64,000 nucleotides of DNA from the NCBI RefSeq assembly GCF_000005505.3, contig NC_016133.3:45163237-45227236 (forward strand). Direction: 5' to 3'. Below the pieces are notes generated by a model. It searched no databases and was not told the DNA's origin. It worked only from the letters and a program-made list of their open reading frames with translations. Each line of letters opens with the position of its first letter. Position 1 is the first letter of the stretch. This document shows positions 23,485 through 33,569 of this stretch, piece after piece. The translations under genes and the position numbers were made by a program. Origin of the DNA: Brachypodium distachyon. Taxonomy: Eukaryota; Streptophyta; Magnoliopsida; Poales; Poaceae.

Positions 23485-26273
23485 TGTAACATCCAAAAAT
23501 TTATGGCGTGGTAGCAAAACATAGTTTATCTTACTACAATTGAATGTTACAATATTGTTAACTAATGGACACGGGGTAGAAACACCCATGCTCCTATTAA
23601 CCTAGAGCACATTGAGTAGAAACATCAAGTGCCCCTACCCTGTTCAAACCATTCATTTTATTTAAGAAGTTGGAATGAGTGAGACTTTCCTTACAGCCCC
23701 AGTATCTAGTTGCTCATAATTGTCCGTAACCGGGGACACGGCTAAGTACTTAGTTTGACACTCTCGAGAGGTTGTACACATTCCCCACAAGAATTCGATG
23801 TGTTAATCCCTTGCTATCCTCCAGGTGGAGTAGCAATGGCATCGACTTCAAGAATTTTCAGAACATGTTCACCCAGACCACCCGAGGGACCCGCGCTCCC
23901 ACCTACACAACTACCTCAGTACAATCCCTCGGATCTGGGTTCATATTTCTTACTCCATCCGGACAGAGCCCATATTAGCTTGTGGTTGTACCGGAAGCTA
24001 CTAAACAGGAAACTAGTCCAGTCTATGATACCCCAGGTGGCATTCCACATTTGCGACGCAAGCGCTCCCCAAATCCACGGAAGAGACGTCCATGGATGAT
24101 CCATCTCCGAATCCACGGAGACTCGACTCAGAGGGACCCATAGAAATGGACCTGACGTCGCATAACATCTCAAAATCTCAAAGCAGTCCACCCAGAATGG
24201 TTCATTAGGGTTGTTTTGCCAAGTTTCGAAAATACTCCACAACATCATTTCAAAGTGGTTGAGATTCCCTCCCACGTTTACTAACATAGCATGGTTAAGC
24301 AATACTAATCACGATGGCCATTGGTGGAGGATTCATGGCAAAGGTAACCCTATAGCTAGTAGGTCAATCATAGCTAGCATAAGTACGAGTAATACTCCTA
24401 TCAATGCATTTCTACAAACAACTCTAATGCATAAGTATTTTAAAATCAAACAGTAATAGGATATGATCAAAGTGAACTTGCCTTGGTAGCAGTTGGAGTT
24501 CAAACACTCGTCACAATCACAAGATTCGCTCTCCGAGAAAACTATTCAAATACAAACAATACACACACATAAACACACAATTCAAACATGACAAAAGAAT
24601 GTATGCTATGATGCGATGCAAAACATGTGTCATGAGTGGGTTGACTTTATTCGGGTGATCCATTGGTCCAAATAATTGGTAATTAAAATAATGCCTAGGG
24701 TTTTAAACAAATAGCAAAGGCTAGGGTTTAAACCCTAAAATAAGGTTTTATTGGCATCAGCCAAATATTTAATTCAAAATATTTATTTCTCTGTCCCATT
24801 GGACAGAGGATAATTAAACAAAATTTTGGGCACTAGTTTCATTCAAAAAGGACTTCCAAAAAATTAGTTATGATTTAAATGGTATTAAACCCTATTCTGT
24901 AATTTGAATGTGATTCAAAAATTCAAATTTGAAATTGGACAGTGCCAAACGATTCTACAAGTTGAGAGCTTTCCAAAAAGGTCAATTTTGTCAAATTTTG
25001 CCAAAGGGTTTAAAAGTTATGAGCTTTTGAAGTTACAGGGGCTTTTCTGCAAAAGTGCCATTTAATTTAAACCGGGGGATTAAAATTAGGTTTTTCATTT
25101 TTATTTTACCGTGCCACATGTCAGCTCCTTATTGGCGCGTAGCAGTTCGATTAAAAATTAAACGGGGATCTAATCTCGGCCGTGGGATCACGATCGGACG
25201 GTCGGGGCGGGTTAGGGTTTACCTCCGCGGCGGCGGCGGTCGCCGGAGACGAGGGAGACGGCGGCGCGGGCACGGGTATCAGAGACTGGACTGGTTTCCT
25301 GTTTAGTAGCTTCCGGTACAACCACAAGCTAATATGGGCTCTGGCTGGATGGAGTAAGAAATATGAACCCAGATCCGAGGGATTGTACCGAGGTAGTTGT
25401 GTAGGTGGGAGCGCGGGTCCCTCGGGTGGTTTGGGTGAATATGTTCTGAAAATTCTTGAAGTCGATGCCGTTGGTACTCCACCCGGAGGCCAGTAAGGGA
25501 TTAACACGTCGATTTCTTGTGGGGAATGTGTACAACCTCTCGAGAGTGTCAAACTAAGTACTTAGCGGTGTCCCCGGTTACGGACAATTATGAGCAACTA
25601 GATATTGGGGCTGTAAGGAAGGTCTCACTCATTCAAATTTCTTAAATAAAATGAATGGTTTGAACAGGGTAGGGGCACTTGATGTATCTACTCAATGTGC
25701 TCTAGGTTAATAGAAGCATGGGTGTTTCTACCCCATGTCCATTAGTCAACAATATTGTAACATTCAATTGTAGTAGAATAAACTATGTTTTGCTACCACG
25801 CCATAAAGCCTGAACCCCACTATACCTCAATTGCATATATTTGGTAGGATCTGTTATAACTTCCAGGTGAACTTGCCAATACATTCAATGTATTGACCAC
25901 GTAGTGGCTGCAATCAATAGTGCAGGTGAAGCTGACGAAGAGTGAGGTTCGTCGATGTTCTTTGGGTCATGTGCTTACATTCCAACATGCTCTCTCCTTT
26001 GGGAGTAGTTGAGACCCATTTGCTCCACCTTTTCCGCTGCCGTTTGTGAAATAATTTTTATGATATTTTGGAACTCTATTTGTATTGCTGACCCAAGGGG
26101 TTATGCAAGTTTGTAAGTACTGCTAAGTTCTTGATGATACGATGTAATAAAGTACTTTTGACCTTTGTATCTTGATATTACATCCTGAAACTGTGTGTGC
26201 TAGTGAGTCGATCCAGGGACTAGCACAAATAAGCACAGTGATCGAACCCTGTACGGAGGAGGGGATCGCTTCA
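23485..26273 (+). repeat. 3' LTR of element C, mostly inverted inside
   Basis: It opens TGTAACATCCAAAAATTTA directly after the purine tract AAGGGGGTTAGGTC. From about 23504 to 25275 the sequence runs in reverse orientation to the other LTRs. From 25276 to 26273 it runs forward and is nearly identical to 9682-10678. The reversed segment 23504 to about 24055 and the forward segment 25276-25803 form an inverted repeat with arms of about 0.5 kb around a spacer of about 1.2 kb. Confidence 0.8.
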
Positions 26274-27848
26274 TGCACCCCAGGGGGCGCACGATCCCGG
26301 GGTTCACTCCCCGGAACGGGTCAGAGGGTTTCAACTGCTCCAGCGGCAGCTGAAGTTTCTCCACTAACCTGGCGGAGAGGAGGTTCAACCCTGCTCCGTT
26401 GTCCACCAGCACCTTGGTCACCGTCATGTTGTTGATGATCGGTGAGACCACGAAGGGTAAAACCCCTGAACCCAGCTGCCGGGCTGGGTGATCGTCGGCG
26501 CTGAAGGTGATCGGCACGTGCGACCACTTCAGCGGCTGCTGCGCCTCCGCGTCCGGCAACAGCGCACACACCTCCCGGGTGAGGCGCTTCACCGCGGCAT
26601 GAGATGGGAGAGCGTAAGCTCCCCCATGGATGCAGGCGACGCCGCGGGGCTCCTTGAAGCCGGGCTCGTCGCCCCCGCTGCAGTCAGACTCACGCTGCTC
26701 TTCAGCGCGAGCCTTGTCTTGTCCCCGGGGAGGGCGCTCCCTACCGGCGCGGGCCTGGCCGCGTCCCCCCCGGGCTTCTCCTGGGCCGACATCCCCGCCG
26801 GCAGGCTTCGGCCCCGCTCTGGGGTCGTTGGGGCAATCTCGGGAGACATGCCCGATGTCGCCGCAGTTCAAGCAGGCGCCGGCCGCTCGGTGCTCCTCGT
26901 GGCGCTGCTCGCGCCTCTGCTTGATACCCTGCAGGATGCGGCAATCCTGCGCGTCGTGGGTGGCGTTGGCGTGGATGGGGCAACGGGACGCGTCGCCCGA
27001 CTTGCCGACAGACCCGCCACCGGGTAAGGCCTTCTTCGCGGGCCTCGAGGCAGCCCCCGACTCTGCGGCGAGGACTTGCTTCCCGTTGCGCTTGCAGGAG
27101 CTCTTCTTCTGCGAGCCCTCAGCAGGGCTCGCGGCAGCCTTGGCTGCGAGTTCGGGTGCTAAGCGCCCCTCCTCGACCTTGGCGCACTTGTGCGCCAAGG
27201 CGTAGAGTTCCTGCGTCGTCCGGATCCGATGCGTGCTCAGCTTCTCCTGCATCTTAGGGTCGTGGACGTTGATGGCGAAGGTGTTGATGATGGCGGCAGC
27301 CTCCGCCTCTGGGATGGAGTAGGAGAGACTGGAGAAGCCGTTGACGAAGCTCCGCAGCGTCTCTCCTGGCTTCTGCACCACGGTGTGCAACTCCGCGATG
27401 GTTCCCGGGCGCTTGTAGCCTCCCTGGAACGCGCTCATGAACTGCTCGGGCAGGTCTGCCCAAGTAGCTATGGACCCGGCAGGCAGGTTGAGCAGCCAAG
27501 TTCTTGCTGATCCTTTGAGGACCATCGGGAACCAGTTAGCCCTGACCTTGTCGTTGGCGCCGATGGCGTGCATCCCCAACGTGTAGGTCAGGAGAAAATC
27601 CTTAGGGTTCACGGACCCGTCGTATGTCCCGAGCGTCGGCGCTCGGAACTTGCGGGCCATGTCACCCGGCGCAGCTCGCAGGTGAACGCGGTGCAGCCGT
27701 CCTTGGCGCCCATGGGAGCATCCTCTTGCTCCTCCGGGCGCTGGCACTCTACCCCGCGCCGGCGCCGGCAATCCAGGCGCGGGCGGAGATCCTCCTGTTG
27801 GCGGGCGTTCAGAATGCCGCGCGCGTCACCCCTCGTGACGGTTGGTGA
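26274..27848 (-). pseudogene. Gag and protease start of element A
   Basis: The minus-strand frame 27771-26200 reads as gypsy gag. KFRAPTLGTYDGSVNPKDF and GSARTWLLNLP lie in the capsid-like domain, followed by GETLRSFVNGFSSLSYSIPE and the zinc knuckle CLNCGDIGHVSRDCP (CX2CX4HX4C). The protease region starts with VLVDNGAGLNLLSARLV, holding an active-site-like DNGA. The frame ends in element C at 26273; its continuation is at 8346. Little of the upstream linker or leader is left before the head-to-head junction with element B at about 27848. Confidence 0.85.
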
Positions 27849-27939
27849 CGTATCCGAGGACCCCTCAGGATCCCCACCTCCTTGCCCTCCCTGCGGGGGA
27901 GGGTTTTCTCCCTGCCCCGAGGAGCAGGAAGATCCTCCC

Positions 27940-29662
27940 ATGGGCGCCGAGGACGGCTGCACCGCGTTCACCCGCGAGCTGCGCCGGGTGACATGGCCCC
28001 ACAAGTTCCGAGCGCCGATGCTCAGGACATACGACGGGTCCGTGAACCCTAAGGATTTTCTCCTGACCTACACGTTGGGGATGCATGCCCTCGGCGTCGA
28101 CGACAAGGTCAGGGCTAACTGGTTCCTGATGGTCCTCAAAGGATCAGCGAGAACTTGGCTGCTCAACCTGCCTGCCGGGTCCATAGCTACTTGGGCGGAC
28201 CTGCGCGAGCAGTTCGTGAGGGCGTTCCAGGGCGGCTACAAGCGCCCGGGAACCATGGCGGAGCTGCACACCGTGGTGCAGAAGCCAGGAGAGACGCTAC
28301 GGAGCTTCGTCAACCGCTTCTCCAGTCTCTCCTACTCCATCCCAGAGGCGGAGGCTGCCGCCATCATCAACACCTTCGCCATCAACATCTGCGACCCCAT
28401 GATGCGGGAGAAGCTGAGCACGCATTGGATCCGGACGACGCAGGAGCTCTACACCTTGGCGCACAAGTGCACCCGAACTCGCAGCTAAGGCTGCCGGGAG
28501 CCCCGCTGAGGGCTCGCAGAATAAGAGCTCCCGCAAGCGCAACAAGAAGCAAGTCCTCGCCGCGGAGTCGGGGGCTGCCTCAAGGCATGCGAAGAAGGCC
28601 CCGCTGGCGGGTCTGGCGGCAAGCCGGCGACGCGTCCCGCTGCCCCATCGACGCCAATGCTACCCACGGCGCGCAGGATTGCCGCATCCTGCAGGGTTTC
28701 AAAAAGAGGCGCGAGCCATGCCACGAAGAGCGACGAGCGGCTGGCGCCTGCTTCAACTGTGGCGATATGGGGCATCTATCCCGGGATTGCCCAAACAACC
28801 CCAGAGCGGGGCCGAAGCCTGCCGGTGGGGAAGCCGGTAGGGAGGAAGCCCAGGGGGGACGCGGCCAGGCCCGTGCCGGCAGGGAGCGCCCTCCCCGGGG
28901 ACGAGACAAGGCTCGCGCTGAGGAGCAACACGAGTCCGACTGCAGCGGAGGCGACGAGCCTAGCTTCCAGAAACTCCGCGGCGTCGCCTGCATCCACGGG
29001 GGAGCTTACGCTCTCTCGTCCCATGCCTCGGTGAAGCGCCTCACCTGGGAGGTGTGTGCGCTGTTGCCGGACATGGAGGCACATCAACCGCTGAAGTGGT
29101 CGCACGTGCCGATCACCTTCAGCACCGATGATCACCCAGCCCGGCAACTGGGTTCAGGGGTTTTACCCTTCGTGGTCTCACCGATCATCAACAATGTGGC
29201 GGTGACCAAGGTGCTGGTGGACAACGGAGCGGGGTTGAACCTCCTGTCCGCCAAGTTGGTGGAGAAACTTGAGCTGCCGCTGGAGCAGGTGAAGCCCACC
29301 GACCCGTTCCGGGGAGTGAACCCCGGGATCGTGCGCCGTCTGGGGCGCATCACGCTGCCGGTTACGTTCGGGTCCCGGAAGCGTTCAGGACCGAGCACCT
29401 TGTGTTCGACGTGGCACACACCCTGTTGCCGTACAACGGGATCCTTGGTCGGCCGGTGCTAATCAAGTTCATAGAGGCGACTCATGGCGCCTACGGCGTG
29501 ATGAAGATGCCGTCCACGTATGGAGTCCTCTCCATCAAGTGCGATCTCAAGGACGTAGCCTGGTGCGTGGGCGAGGTCGTCAGGGCCGCCACGCAGCCGA
29601 TTCCGGTGACAAAGACATCACCGGAAGCGAAGGCTCATTGCCGGGCGATCGCCCCGCAGTGA
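27940..29662 (+). pseudogene. Gag and protease of element B
   Basis: The frame from about 27940 to 28488 carries the capsid-like part with TYDGSVNPKDFLLTYTLG and GSARTWLLNLPAGSIATW. It stops at 28488 by frameshift. From about 28590 another frame shows the zinc knuckle CFNCGDMGHLSRDCP and the protease motif VLVDNGAGLNLLSAKLV. A second frameshift near 29380 leads to FDVAHTLLPYNGILGRP and the linker ending at 29662. Read without those breaks it matches element A in order and content. Confidence 0.85.
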
Positions 29663-29934
29663 AAAAGGCCCGCGCTACCCCGCAAGAGCTTGCCGGGGGA
29701 GGCGCCGGCTCGAGCTTGTGCCCCGGCAAGGGCCAGAAGCTCAAGGAGGAGGCCGCCAAGGTGAGGAAGCTGCCCCTCCAAGCCGGCAACGAGGAGTGCA
29801 GCGTCACCATCGGTGCGAACCTCCATGCCAAATAGAAAAGCGCCCTCATCGCTTTCCTCCGGGAAAATGCCGACGTGTTCGCTTGGGGACCGTCGGATCT
29901 TCCGGAGTCCCTACGGAGGTGATCGAGCATCGCG

Positions 29935-30720
29935 GTGCGTCCAGATGCCCGCCCCATCAAGCAGAAGATCCGCCGGCAAGCACAGGAGCACAAAGATTTC
30001 ATCAAGCAAGAAGTGGACAAGCTTAAACCTGCGGGGGCTATCAGGAAAGTACTGTACCCCACTTGGTTAGCTAACCCTGTAGTAGTACCCAAGGGAGAGA
30101 ATAAACTTTCGCATGTGTGTAGATTTTACTGATCTTAACTGTGCGTGTCCTAAAGATCCTTTCCCTGTACCTCGCATTGATCAAATAGTAGATTCCACTG
30201 CCGGTTGTGATTTGCTGTATTTTTTGGATGCTTTTTTTGGCTACCATCAAATTAAGATGGCAGTCGAAGATGAGGAAAAAATGGCGTTCATCACCCCGGT
30301 TGGCTGCTACTGCTACACGTGCATGCCTTTCGGGTTGAAGAACGTGGGCTCAACATTCCAGCGGGCACTACGCGAATGTTTGGGATCCCAGCTAGGCCGA
30401 AACGTTGAGGCCTACATAGACGATATTGTCATCAAGTCAAAGCACGGGGACTCGCTGATTGATGACCTGCGGCAAAACGTTTGATAACCTCTGCAGGATC
30501 AAGCTCAAGTTGAACCCTGAGAAATGCACCTTTGGTATAGACTCAGGGCAGCTTCTAGGCTTCTTGGTTTCGCACAGGGGGATTCAAGCCAACCCAAAGA
30601 AGATAGAGGCTATCGAGAAAATGGAGGCTCCCCGCAGGGTGAAGGACGTGCAGCGCCTCAACGGCTGCGTAGCCGCGCTGGGGCGTTTCATCTCAAGGCT
30701 GGGGGGAACGCGCCCTGCCT
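29935..30720 (+). pseudogene. Reverse transcriptase of element B
   Basis: Frames 29935-30132, 30113-30484 and 30459-30773 together read KVLYPTWLANPVVVPKGENK, then CVDFTDLNCACPKDPFPVP and FFGYHQIKMAVEDEEK, then FGLKNVGSTFQRAL, catalytic EAYIDDIVIKSKHGDSL and KCTFGIDSGQLLGF. The catalytic box is YIDD where element A has YMDD. At least two frameshifts break it. Confidence 0.85.
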
Positions 30721-30729
30721 TTCTTCAAG

Positions 30730-32047
30730 GTGATGAAAAAGAAGGGCCCAGTCGACTGGACCCCCGAGGCTGAGGCGGCGTTCCAGGATCTCAAGCAGTA
30801 CCTGAAGTCGCCGCCAATCCTCGTCGCCCCCAAGCCGGGCGAACCGCTGCTACTCTACCTAGCGGCGACTGACCAAGTGGTCAGGTCGGTGCTAGTTGCC
30901 GAGAGAGAAGAAGACCTCCCGGGGGCTGGGCTTGCGGGGCTGGGGGCTGAACTAGCCCCGGCAACCGCCCAGGACCCGGGAACCGCAATCGAGCCGGCGG
31001 CGTCAACACCGCGCAAGCGGCTCGTGCTGCACCCGGTGTACTTCGTCAGCACGATGCTGCGGGACGCCCGCACACGGTACCCGCAAGTGCAGAAACTCTT
31101 GCTGGGAATTCTGCTTGCATCAGGCAAGTTGCGCCACTACTTCCAAGCGCACCGCATCACGGTAGTGTCGGGATTTTGCCTTGAGCAAGCCCTCACCAAC
31201 CGTGAAGCCACCGGAAGGGTGGCCGAGTGGAGGATGGAGTTGTCGGAGTTTGATCTGCACTTCACCAACACCAAGAGCATCAAGAGTGCGGCTCTGGCTG
31301 ATTTCGTGGCAGAGTGGACTTCGACAGGCGTAGAAGAAGAAGAGCCGGAGACCAGCGTACGTGGATGAAGTCTGCAAGCTGGAACGCAAGTTCAAGGGCT
31401 TGCGATTTGAGCACATCAAGCGCAAGGATAACTTCGCGGCCGACGAGCTGTCCAAGTTGGCGTCTGTTGCTCACCCGAGGAGCAACGGGCAAGCGGAGAG
31501 GGCCAACGCGGAGGTGCTACGGGGGCTCAAGACGCGAACCTTTGACAAGCTCAAAGGCCACGGGAAGCACTGGATTGAAGAACTCCAGCCCGTGCTGTGG
31601 TCGATCAGGACCACACCTAGCCGGGCTATGGGTGAAACTCCTTTCGCCCTTGTCTACGGGGCAGAAGCGGTGCTGCCCCTCGAGCTCAAGCATGGATCCC
31701 CTCGGGTACGCGCGTACGGCAACCATAGCCAACACGAGCAGAGGGTTGACGATCTAAACTTCATCGAAGAACTTTGATGCCGGGCTGCTGTGCGGGCTGC
31801 ACGCTACCAGCAAGGACTCTGCCGTTACCATGACAAGCGGGTCCGTCCCCGGGAGCTCGAGATCGGAGACCTTGTCCTGCGCCGGATACAAGGAACAAAG
31901 GCCGGGAACAAGCTGGCTCCGAAATGGGAGGGCCCCTTCCGGGTAGTGCAGGTAACCAAGCCGGGGGCTGTCCGGCTGGAAACCCAAGAAGGCTTGCCGG
32001 TGCAAAACAGTTGGAACCTTGAGCACTTGTGCAAGTTCTACCTGTGA
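30730..32047 (+). pseudogene. RNase H and integrase remnants of element B
   Basis: The RT-linked RNase H is open from 30730 to 31368, from [20 protein letters not shown] to [20 protein letters not shown]. Compared with A, about 0.3 kb holding the second RNase H domain is missing at about 31357. About 0.8 kb holding the start and most of the integrase core is missing at about 31460, where SKLAS runs straight into VAHPRSNGQAERANAEVL. The integrase tail continues through ELEIGDLVLRRIQG to the stop at 32047. The two clean internal deletions mean B could not integrate on its own. Confidence 0.8.
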
Positions 32048-33560
32048 ATCGGCGGAGCCCAACCCACAGGTGATGCTCCGGCAGCATACCTCTCGAACTA
32101 ATGTAGCCGGGCAATCCCCGATTGTAAACCGCTAGTTTCTATGAATAAAGATAAGTGCTTTCGTCTGAATTTCAAGTTATCTCGATTATTTGCATGCGTT
32201 TTCTTCTGTCTCCTGCTTTAGGTGCACAGAAGTCTCGTTCCATCCTTGGTTGTGAGCAGGGGGCTGCGGGAGCCTCGAAAACAATAACCCATTGCCGGAT
32301 CACTCCGTCACGGGGCCGTGCCGTTGCCGGGCTCCCCGCAACGCGCATCATGCAGAAGCTGCATCCTGGAATGGAAGAGTCCTCACACCCAAGTTTGGCA
32401 GGAAGGTTACCTATGCTCTATATCTATGTTGCGTCTTTTTTCGTGCACTTCGGAAAAAAAAATTTGCAGCATCTTGGGCTCGGTAAGAATCTGACATGCA
32501 GGACAAGGGCGGAATTGCGCGCACTATGATGCTCGTGGAGCGCTCACGGGCCGTGTCATTTAGCAGTAGCCAATGGTGCATGGCGACCACTTCGAGGTTC
32601 TTACCGCACTTCAAGGTTCTTGACGCAGGAGGGTGTTGCCACGGGTACCGCGGTGACTCGGCGCGCATGGTGGCAAGGCTCTTACCGCACTTCAAGGATC
32701 TTGACGCAGGAGGGCATTGCCACGTGTGCCACGGTGACTCGGCGCGCATGGTGGCGAGGTTCTCCACCGCGCCTATAAAAGGGCGTGGTGGCCATGGAGC
32801 AATTCAGAGCGAAACCAAGAAGATAGCTGCGAAGGCGAGGGAGGCCGCAGAGGCACGGTGGGGGTGCATGCCATCAGCGCTCAATGCTGATGGGTGCACT
32901 GCCACCGTGCCCTTGCTGCACCCCTCCAACAGGCGGTTCCAAGGCGAGGGTTGCCACGGAGACGTTGTGGTGGTGCATTCCATCAGTGCTCAGCGCCGAA
33001 TAGTGCACTGCCACAGCGCCCCTACCGCATCCCTTCAGCAAACGTTTCCAAGGCGAGGGTTGCCGCGGAGACGTTATGGTGGTGCCGCCATCCGTGCTTC
33101 GCACCGACGGTGGCCCCGCCACAGCGTTCCTACCGCATCCCTCCAGCAAGCGTTCCAAGTGCGAGAACAGACAGCTAAGTGCATATCCTAGTCATCTAGC
33201 TTTCTGACACTTAACATTGGCTCGGTGGCATGGCTCGAGTCCCGTGTGTGGCTGGGGTGTTAGAAGGACGCTTGTGGGGGGAGTGCGCTCCTGATGCGGC
33301 CTGCGGGTCCGTCCCGCGGGCGCGTGCTTGGGAGTAGCTATCCCGCAAGCGGAGTGGCTCGCCGCTGCTACTTGACCCCAGGTCGGCACTGCAGGTCCGT
33401 CCCGGGTCCCTGGTCCGGTTAAGTGTGTGGTGCGCGAGTCCCCGGCAACACAAGGCATAACACACGAAGGACGGAAGATCCACCCCGCGAGTCAATCCCG
33501 GGAACAAGAAACAAGTACCAAGTAGAATCAGAAAACGAAATTCGTAAAAGCAATGAACGG
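32048..33560 (+). other. Non-coding tail of element B with tandem repeats
   Basis: This follows the integrase stop and mirrors 1-1300. An array of about 71-bp units lies at about 32590-32765 and an array of about 108-bp units at about 32860-33170. No gene is seen. Sequence from 33290 to 33560 has no counterpart in the window because element A is cut off at base 1. Confidence 0.65.
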
Positions 33561-33569
33561 TTACATAGA

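Larger units (their letters stand above)
8347..26273 (+). mobile_element. Element C: nested Ty3/gypsy chromovirus inserted in element A
   Basis: It has a 5' LTR (8347-10678), a tRNA-Met primer site (10681), the start of gag (to 11298), a long block of nested insertions (11299 to about 21510), RNase H-integrase-chromodomain (21520-23484), a purine-rich tract and a 3' LTR (23485-26273). The last 1 kb of the two LTRs (from 9682 and from 25276) is almost identical, so they look like a recent pair. Element A's gag-protease is interrupted between 8346 and 26274. I see no clean 5-bp target duplication: cgaag on the left, tgcac on the right. Comparison with B suggests a few bases of A are missing at the junction. 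RT and protease of C are not seen. Confidence 0.75.
1..27848 (-). mobile_element. Element A: degenerate Ty3/gypsy (Tat-like) retrotransposon, interrupted twice
   Basis: Read on the minus strand the order is gag and zinc knuckle (27848-26276), protease and its tail (8346-7947), reverse transcriptase (4480-3638), RNase H (3455-2793), integrase (2560-1471) and a repeat-rich non-coding tail (1300-1). This is the Ty3/gypsy order. The plus-strand element B has the same parts in mirror order, which allows the breaks to be placed. Insertions occupy 4783-7941 and 8347-26273. Removing them leaves about 6.8 kb. Many frameshifts and stops make it non-autonomous. The tandem repeats in the 3' tail, and the antisense ORF in its relative B, suggest the Tat lineage; that assignment is inference. 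Its 3' LTR lies outside the window. Confidence 0.85.

Noticed and set aside
8342..26278. A target duplication for element C
   Set aside because: The 5 bases on each side (cgaag and tgcac) do not match, so none is claimed.
26488..27205. Plus-strand ORFs of 179 and 191 codons
   Set aside because: Antisense readings of element A gag in GC-rich sequence.
28155..28590. First part of the 435-codon plus-strand ORF
   Set aside because: Only the part after about 28590 is the true gag-protease frame; the earlier part is an out-of-frame reading of gag.
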